Below are positions 37,109-41,658 of a DNA stretch of 41,658 nt, piece by piece; positions within the stretch are counted from its first letter, which is position 1; every line of letters begins with the position of its first letter. A program made the translations under genes and the position numbers. Below the pieces are notes generated by a model. It was not told the DNA's origin. It searched no databases and worked only from the letters and a program-made list of their open reading frames with translations. The stretch is from JANYCG01 sp031392945 (GTDB lineage Bacteria; Pseudomonadota; Gammaproteobacteria; Burkholderiales; Burkholderiaceae_C). The stretch covers positions 1-41,658 of the forward strand of contig JANMVT010000131.1 of assembly GCA_031392945.1 (NCBI GenBank). Direction: 5' to 3'.

Positions 37109-38155
37109 ATGACAGACGTGGTTGATTTGCGCAGCGACACAGTCACGCGCCCGACAGCGGCGATGCGTGCGGCCATGCTGGCTGCGCCCGTGGGCGACGA
37201 CGTGTTTGGCGACGACCCGACCGTCAACGCCTTGCAGGACAAACTCGCGGCGATGCTGGGCTTTGAAGCGGCGCTGTTTGTGCCTACGGGAACGATGGGC
37301 AATTTCTGCGCGATTGTGAGCCACTGCCAGCGCGGCGAGGAGTACATCGTCGGCCAGATGGCGCATTGCTACCGCATGGAAGGCGGCGGCGCGGCGGTGT
37401 TTGGCAGCGTGCAGCCGCAGCCGCTGGCGCACCAGGCCGACGGCAGTTTGGCCTTGGGCGATATCGAAGCCGCGATCAAGCCCGATGACGCGCACTTCGC
37501 CATCACGCGCCTGCTGGCGCTGGAAAACACCTTTGGCGGCCAGGTGCTTCCGTTCGACTACGTGCAGCAGGCCACGCAACTGGCCAAGTCAAGGGGCCTC
37601 AACACCCACCTGGACGGCGCGCGCCTGTTCAATGCGGCGGTGGCGCAGGCGTCGGCCGGCGGCGGCGACGCCTATGCAGAGGCCAGGCGCATCGCCCAGT
37701 GTTTTGACAGCGTTTCGGTCTGCCTGAGCAAGGGGCTGGGCGCACCTGTTGGCTCCGTGTTGTGCGGCTCGCGTGCACTGATTGCCAGAGCGCATCGCAC
37801 CCGCAAAATGGCCGGTGGCGGCATGCGCCAGGCGGGCGTGCTGGCGGCGGCCGGCATCTACGCGCTGGACCACCATGTGGCGCGCCTGGCCGACGACCAC
37901 GCCTTGGCCAAACAGTTTGCCAATGGCCTGGCCGGCATCGAAGCGCTGCGTGTGGCCGCTGCGCAAACGAATATCGTGTTTGTCGATCTGCTGGGCGACG
38001 CGCGCGACAAATCGGCCGCGTTTTTGGCCTATTTGAAAGCGCGTGGCATCCTGGCCACCGGCCTGTACCGGCTGCGGTTCGCCACCCACCTGGATGTGGA
38101 CACGGGTGGCATCGAGCGCGCGCTTGCCGCGATCCGCAGCTTCTTCCAGGCCTGA
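37109..38155 (+). CDS. ltaE: Low-specificity L-threonine aldolase
   Basis: 348 residues from the ATG at 37109 (MTDVVDLRSDTVTRPTAAM); a TTG at 37073 would add twelve residues. It is a PLP-dependent fold-type I enzyme: VVDLRSDTVTRP, GDDVFGDDPTVN, THLDGARLFNAAVA and the PLP-lysine in CLSKGLGAPVGSVLCG. It cleaves L-threonine and related hydroxy-amino acids to glycine and an aldehyde. It sits between trpG and trpD on the same strand, with a 150-bp gap before it that contains repeat copy B. No role in tryptophan synthesis is implied. No clear ribosome site is seen. Confidence 0.93.
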   Translation: MTDVVDLRSDTVTRPTAAMRAAMLAAPVGDDVFGDDPTVNALQDKLAAMLGFEAALFVPTGTMGNFCAIVSHCQRGEEYIVGQMAHCYRMEGGGAAVFGSVQPQPLAHQADGSLALGDIEAAIKPDDAHFAITRLLALENTFGGQVLPFDYVQQATQLAKSRGLNTHLDGARLFNAAVAQASAGGGDAYAEARRIAQCFDSVSVCLSKGLGAPVGSVLCGSRALIARAHRTRKMAGGGMRQAGVLAAAGIYALDHHVARLADDHALAKQFANGLAGIEALRVAAAQTNIVFVDLLGDARDKSAAFLAYLKARGILATGLYRLRFATHLDVDTGGIERALAAIRSFFQA

Positions 38156-38200
38156 CCGCGCGCGGCCCGGCGAAAATCAAAATCACACCCAGGAATCCCC

Positions 38201-39277
38201 ATGCCCCATACCGACCTTTCAGGCCTTGCCAAGGCCCACCAAATCAGCCCGCAGGAAGCCCTGCTGCGCACCATAGAACACCGCGAGATTTTCCACGACG
38301 AGATGCTGCACATCGTGCGCCTGATCATGGGCGGCGAGCTGTCGCCGGTGATGATGGCCGCGCTCATCACCGGCCTGCGCGTCAAGAAGGAAACGATTGG
38401 CGAAATCACCGCAGCAGCCCAAGTGATGCGCGAGTTTTCCACCAAGGTGGTGGTGGCTGACAAAACCCACCTGGTGGATATCGTGGGCACTGGCGGCGAC
38501 GGCTCGCACACCTTCAACATCTCCACCTGCGCCATGTTTGTCGCGGCGGCGGCAGGGGCCAAGGTCAGCAAGCACGGGGGCCGAAGCGTCAGCAGCAAAA
38601 GCGGCAGCGCGGACGTGATGGAGTCCTTGGGCATCGACATCAACCTGTCCCCCGAGGCCATCGCCCGCTGCATCGGGGAAGTGGGGGTTGGCTTCATGTT
38701 TGCGCCCAACCACCACCCTGCCATGAAAAACGTGGCGCCCATCCGTAAGGAACTGGGGGTGCGCACCATCTTCAACATCCTGGGGCCGTTGACCAACCCG
38801 GCCGGCGCGCCGCACATCCTGATGGGGGTCTTCCACCCGGATTTGGTCGGCATCCAGGTGCGGGCGCTGCAACGCCTGGGCGCAGACCACGCGCTGGTGG
38901 TGTACGGGCGCGACGGCATGGACGAAATCAGCCTGGGCGCCTCGACCATCGTGGGCGAGCTCAAAAACGGTGAAATCACCGAATACGAGATCCATCCCGA
39001 AGATTTCGGCCTGGCCATGACCAGCAGCCGCAACCTGAGGGTGGAAACCCCTGAGCAGTCCAGGGCCATGCTGATGGGCGTGCTGGACAACGTGGGCGGC
39101 GCGCCCAAAGACATCGTGGTGCTGAACGCCGGTGCGGCGCTGTACGCCGCCAATGTGGCTGATTCGATGGCGGCGGGCATAGAACGCGCGCGCGTTGCGA
39201 TCGAATCCGGCGCGGCGCGGGCCAAACTGGACCAGCTGGCGGCTCTTTCCAACCAATTGAAGGCAGGACAGGCATGA
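38201..39277 (+). CDS. trpD: Anthranilate phosphoribosyltransferase
   Basis: 358 residues. The glycine-rich PRPP/anthranilate loop GTGGDGSHTFNISTCAMFVA (about 90-109) and KHGGRSVSSKSGSADVMESLG are intact, as are the metal-site region (MDEISLGA) and NAGAALY near the end. It joins anthranilate to PRPP, the second committed step of tryptophan synthesis. It overlaps trpC by four bases (ATGA, 39274-39277), indicating coupled translation. Confidence 0.97.
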   Translation: MPHTDLSGLAKAHQISPQEALLRTIEHREIFHDEMLHIVRLIMGGELSPVMMAALITGLRVKKETIGEITAAAQVMREFSTKVVVADKTHLVDIVGTGGDGSHTFNISTCAMFVAAAAGAKVSKHGGRSVSSKSGSADVMESLGIDINLSPEAIARCIGEVGVGFMFAPNHHPAMKNVAPIRKELGVRTIFNILGPLTNPAGAPHILMGVFHPDLVGIQVRALQRLGADHALVVYGRDGMDEISLGASTIVGELKNGEITEYEIHPEDFGLAMTSSRNLRVETPEQSRAMLMGVLDNVGGAPKDIVVLNAGAALYAANVADSMAAGIERARVAIESGAARAKLDQLAALSNQLKAGQA

Positions 39278-40080
39278 GTGACATTCTGGACAAAATCATC
39301 GACGTCAAACGCGCAGAAATCGCGGCGGCGCAGAAGAAAATGCCGCTGGCGGCGATGCGCGCCGATGCTGAATCCCGGGTCTTGACGCGCGACTTTGTCG
39401 GCGCGCTGCGCGCCAAAGTGGCTGCTGGCAAACCCGCCGTAATCGCCGAAATCAAAAAAGCCAGCCCGTCCAAGGGCGTGTTGCGTGAAGACTTCATCCC
39501 CGCCGACATCGCCCAAAGTTACGCCGAAGGCGGCGCGGCCTGTCTGTCGGTGTTGACCGACCGCCCGTTTTTCCAGGGCCAGGTGGACTTTCTCAAACAG
39601 GCCCGTGCCTCATGCCAGTTGCCTGTGCTGCGCAAGGATTTCATGGTGGATGCCTACCAGATCTACGAATCCAGGGCCATGGGCGCCGATTGCATTTTGC
39701 TGATCGCCGCTTGCCTGGATGACGCGCAAATGGCTGACTTTGAGCGGATTGCGCAATCGCTGGACATGGCGGTGCTGGTCGAGGTGCACGACCGGGCGGA
39801 GGCCGGGCGCGCGCTCAAGCTCAAAACCCCGCTGATCGGCATCAACAACCGCAACCTCAAGACGTTTGAAGTGTCACTGGACAACACGCTGCAAATGCTC
39901 AAGGACATGCCCGAGTTGAGCCAAGGCCAGCGCCTGGTGGTGACCGAGAGCGGCATCCAGACCCGCGAAGACGTGTTGCGCATGGGGGCGGCCGGAGTCA
40001 ATGCGTTTTTGGTGGGCGAAGCCTTCATGCGCGCGCCCGAGCCGGGCCAGGCCCTGGCCGGGATGTTCCAGTCGGCATGA
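39274..40080 (+). CDS. trpC: Indole-3-glycerol-phosphate synthase
   Basis: 268 residues, single-function TrpC (no TrpF domain). Motifs: VIAEIKKASPSKGVLRED (catalytic Lys), VLRKDFMVDAYQIYESRAMG, IGINNRNLKTFEV and the phosphate-binding VTESGIQTREDV. It cyclises CdRP to indole-glycerol phosphate. It is the last trp gene in the window; trpF and trpBA are not here, as usual in this lineage. It is followed by an AT-rich repeat that merges into the start of ung. Confidence 0.97.
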   Translation: MSDILDKIIDVKRAEIAAAQKKMPLAAMRADAESRVLTRDFVGALRAKVAAGKPAVIAEIKKASPSKGVLREDFIPADIAQSYAEGGAACLSVLTDRPFFQGQVDFLKQARASCQLPVLRKDFMVDAYQIYESRAMGADCILLIAACLDDAQMADFERIAQSLDMAVLVEVHDRAEAGRALKLKTPLIGINNRNLKTFEVSLDNTLQMLKDMPELSQGQRLVVTESGIQTREDVLRMGAAGVNAFLVGEAFMRAPEPGQALAGMFQSA

Positions 40081-40111
40081 TTCAAGCCAGCCTATTCGAT
40101 GTCAGTTCTTT

Positions 40112-40169
40112 ATTGCTATAAAAATAGAAGCTAACTATGCCCATCACACAAGGGAGGACTGCCAATTTT
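40112..40169 (+). repeat. AT-rich dispersed repeat, copy D, supplying the ung start
   Basis: It reads ATTGCTATAAAAATAGAAGC, then TAACTATGCCCATCACACAA, GGGAGGACTGCCAATTTT. A CTAT/ATAG hairpin precedes the ATG at 40137, and the second half aligns with copies at 22439, 26637 and 37013. It encodes the first residues of ung, MPITQGRTANF. Confidence 0.65.
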
Positions 40170-40979
40170 TCTCTTTTTGACGGGGTAGGCGGCGAATTGG
40201 ACACGCCCGGCCGGTCGCTGGCCCGATGGGCGCCTGGGCAGTGGCCGGTCGCGCCGGATTGGCGGCCTGTTGTCGAACGCTTTTTGGGCAGTGATCCAGC
40301 ACGCGATCTGGGTCGTTTCATTGAAAAGCGCATCGCCGACGGCGCCACAATTTATCCGCCCCAGCCGTTTCGGGCGCTGGCGCTCACGCCGCTGGCCAAG
40401 GTGCGGGTCGTGATTTTGGGACAAGACCCCTATCACGGGCCAGGTCAGGCGCAGGGACTGGCATTTTCGGTGCCACCGGATGTGCCCCTGCCGCCATCGC
40501 TGCGCAACATTTATAAGGAAATCGCGCGTGACATGGCGGCTCGATCCGGCTCTGTCAGCATGTCCGACCAAGGCCAACTTGCCAGGGCGCAAAAAGCGGG
40601 GCCGCCGGGCCACGGCTTGTTGGCGCATTGGGCCCTACAGGGCGTGTTGCTGCTCAACACCAGTTTGAGCGTTGAAAAAGACCTGCCAGCCAGCCATTCT
40701 AAAAAAGGTTGGGAAGTGCTTACTGACGAAATAATCAAGACGGTGTGGATGAACCCGAGACCGGTTGTCTTCATGTTGTGGGGTGCACATGCGCAGGAGC
40801 GCCAGGGTTTGATGCAGTCACGCGGGGCGTCGCCAAGCGCGCCGCATCTGGTGTTGACGGCCAACCACCCCTCGCCCCTGTCAGCCTTGCGGGCGCCTAA
40901 GCCTTTCATCGGTTGTGGCCATTTCGGCCTGGCGAATGACTTCCTGGCGGCCCAAGGTGGGCGGGTGATCGCGTGGTGA
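40137..40979 (+). CDS. ung: Uracil-DNA glycosylase
   Basis: 280 residues, family 1 UDG. The catalytic water-activating motif is VVILGQDPYHGPGQAQGLAF (about 92-111, Asp in GQDPYH) and the DNA-intercalation motif is HPSPLSALRAPKPF near residue 243. It removes uracil from DNA in the cytosol. It is longer than the usual 225-250 residues: an N-terminal tail of about 40 residues and a loop near 140-160 (ARSGSVSMSDQGQLARAQKA) are extra. The only good ATG lies inside repeat copy D, so the N-terminus MPITQGRTANF is repeat-derived, with no Shine-Dalgarno. Confidence 0.95.
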   Translation: MPITQGRTANFSLFDGVGGELDTPGRSLARWAPGQWPVAPDWRPVVERFLGSDPARDLGRFIEKRIADGATIYPPQPFRALALTPLAKVRVVILGQDPYHGPGQAQGLAFSVPPDVPLPPSLRNIYKEIARDMAARSGSVSMSDQGQLARAQKAGPPGHGLLAHWALQGVLLLNTSLSVEKDLPASHSKKGWEVLTDEIIKTVWMNPRPVVFMLWGAHAQERQGLMQSRGASPSAPHLVLTANHPSPLSALRAPKPFIGCGHFGLANDFLAAQGGRVIAW

Positions 40980-41036
40980 GGCGGCTTGAGTTTCATCGAC
41001 GTGGATGTGGTTGCCATTCGGGGCCCATTTTCATGG

Positions 41037-41042
41037 CATAAT
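41037..41042 (+). promoter_or_regulatory. Possible -10 box of the tRNA-tuf operon
   Basis: CATAAT lies 16 bp before tRNA-Tyr. A TTGCCA (41011-41016) is 20 bp upstream of it, farther than ideal for a -35. The assignment is weak. Confidence 0.35.
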
Positions 41043-41057
41043 CCGAGGTTCGCTAAA

Positions 41058-41143
41058 GGAGAGGTGGCCGAGTGGTTAATGGCAGCAGACTGTAAATCTG
41101 CCCTCTTACGAGTACGCTGGTTCGAATCCAGCCCTCTCCACCA
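41058..41143 (+). tRNA. tRNA-Tyr (anticodon GTA)
   Basis: It folds with acceptor GGAGAGG/CCTCTCC, anticodon GTA at 41092-41094 in loop CTGTAAA, a long class II variable arm, T-loop TTCGAAT and an encoded CCA end. It is the first of three tRNAs ahead of tuf, an arrangement typical of proteobacterial tufB operons. Confidence 0.97.
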
Positions 41144-41174
41144 GTGATGAAAATGTCAAGTTGGGCAGGATTGT

Positions 41175-41248
41175 GCGGGGTTCGTATAGTGGCAATACCT
41201 TAGCCTTCCAAGCTAAAGCGAGGAGTTCGATTCTCCTACCCCGCTCCA
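41175..41248 (+). tRNA. tRNA-Gly (anticodon TCC)
   Basis: Acceptor GCGGGGT pairs with ACCCCGC. The anticodon stem TTAGC/GCTAA encloses loop CTTCCAA with anticodon TCC (41207-41209). The T-loop TTCGATT and an encoded CCA are present. Confidence 0.97.
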
Positions 41249-41296
41249 GGTTTGTGGGTAAATGTGTTGGTGTTTCGATGTTTGAGAAGTGAGCAG

Positions 41297-41400
41297 TTTT
41301 CTTTGTCAAAACGCCACGAGGCAAGGCGCGAAGGCGCAGACAGCGCTCTGGCGTGGCAAGTCCCGAGCAACGCCGAATCGTGGTGTTTTGACAAAGAAAA
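41297..41400. repeat. 104-bp inverted-repeat element between tRNA-Gly and tRNA-Thr
   Basis: The left arm 41297-41319 (TTTTCTTTGTCAAAACGCCA, then CGA) and the right arm 41378-41400 are complementary over 23 bp with a single mismatch that would be G-U in RNA. The 58-bp middle is GC-rich. The right arm ends at the base before tRNA-Thr begins. It has a MITE-like structure, and the transcript would form a long hairpin. Confidence 0.75.
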
Positions 41401-41475
41401 GCCCATTTGGCTCAGTGGCAGAGCACTCCCTTGGTAAGGGAGAGGTCCCGGGTCCGATTCCCGGAATGGGCACCA
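41401..41475 (+). tRNA. tRNA-Thr (anticodon GGT)
   Basis: Acceptor GCCCATT pairs with AATGGGC. The anticodon arm CTCCC/GGGAG has loop TTGGTAA and anticodon GGT (41433-41435). The T-arm CCGGG/CCCGG and an encoded CCA are present. It directly abuts the inverted-repeat element upstream and precedes tuf by 45 bp. Confidence 0.97.
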
Positions 41476-41520
41476 GTTTTTATAGTTGTCATAGTTTGTC
41501 ATTTTTCGGAGTTTGAGAAA

Positions 41521-41658
41521 ATGGGAAAAGAAAAATTCGCACGCACCAAGCCCCACGTCAACGTGGGCACGATTGGCCACGTCGACCATGGCAAGACCAC
41601 CCTGACGGCAGCCATCACCACCGTGCTGGCAGCCAAGTTTGGCGGCCAGGCCAAGGCC
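41521..41658 (+). CDS. tuf: Elongation factor Tu, N-terminal part (cut by window edge)
   Basis: 46 codons are visible, starting MGKEKFARTKPHVNVGTIGH, with the GTP-binding P-loop GHVDHGKTTLTAAI (G1 motif GHVDHGKT). GGAG at 41508-41511, nine bases upstream, is a normal ribosome site. EF-Tu delivers aminoacyl-tRNA to the ribosome. The position after tRNA-Tyr/Gly/Thr suggests the tufB copy of the tufB-secE-nusG-rpl-rpo region. Confidence 0.97.
   Translation, partial: MGKEKFARTKPHVNVGTIGHVDHGKTTLTAAITTVLAAKFGGQAKA

Noticed and set aside
41106..41324. Minus-strand 72-codon frame across tRNA-Tyr and tRNA-Gly
   Set aside because: Antisense to two tRNA genes; its GRRIELLALAWKAKVLPLYE peptide is the familiar spurious translation of tRNA antisense strands.
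1..41658. CRISPR array, insertion sequence with transposase, or replication origin
   Set aside because: No regularly spaced repeats, no transposase or integrase gene, and no DnaA-box cluster could be seen.

Overview
The window looks like a chromosomal segment of a Gram-negative betaproteobacterium, most probably Burkholderiales/Comamonadaceae (Polaromonas/Rhodoferax/Variovorax-like). The grounds are high GC, the order rpe-gph-trpE-trpG-(ltaE)-trpD-trpC, the tRNA-Tyr/Gly/Thr-tuf block at the right end, an apaG/Gcr-family/thiL/pgpA/pncC block, and abundant Bug-type periplasmic binding proteins. Taxonomy is inference from gene content, not from a database search.

Region 1 (1-21702) is a large catabolic island, almost all on the minus strand, with stop/start overlaps at most junctions. 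From right to left: cupin (dihydroxyacetophenone-dioxygenase-like), FMNH2-dependent monooxygenase, flavin reductase fused to an IclR effector domain, cyclase-family hydrolase, CaiB CoA-transferase, acyl-CoA dehydrogenase, TetR, Bug protein, thiolase-like protein plus DUF35 partner (possible CoA-ester retro-aldolase), second TetR. A second CaiB transferase (plus strand) and a second divergent unit follow: Bug protein, SMP-30-like lactonase, LivH, a LivM-LivG fusion, LivF, LivK-like binding protein, then phosphotransferase-family kinase, two poorly known proteins and an acetyl-CoA hydrolase/transferase cut by the window edge. The set reads as uptake, CoA activation, oxidation and C-C cleavage of an unidentified carboxylic acid. 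Two divergent promoters in this region carry an 18/20 identical AT-rich imperfect palindrome, pointing to one shared regulator.

Region 2 (21703-26661): GST, membrane protein (PF04020 type), DUF3297 protein, membrane-anchored FMN glutamate-synthase-like protein, UPF0149/SEC-C protein, pncC (CinA C-terminal type).

Region 3 (26700-32764): operon apaG - Gcr-family membrane protein - thiL - pgpA, interrupted before pncC by a two-gene type II restriction-modification cassette. The cassette is bracketed by imperfect direct repeats of the pgpA 3' end, and a pgpA tail remnant lies on its far side.

Region 4 (32866-40979): rpe, a degraded OmpA-family remnant, gph, trp leader (trpL with Trp-Pro-Trp), trpE, trpG, ltaE, trpD, trpC, ung. 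trpE carries a 69-bp GC-rich repeat in frame; gph carries an AT-rich palindromic insert in frame. An AT-rich repeat of about 58 bp occurs four times in the window, and two copies appear to supply the start codon and first residues of pncC and ung.

Region 5 (40980-41658): tRNA-Tyr(GTA), tRNA-Gly(TCC), a 104-bp element with 23-bp inverted repeats ending exactly at the first base of tRNA-Thr(GGT), and the 5' end of tuf.
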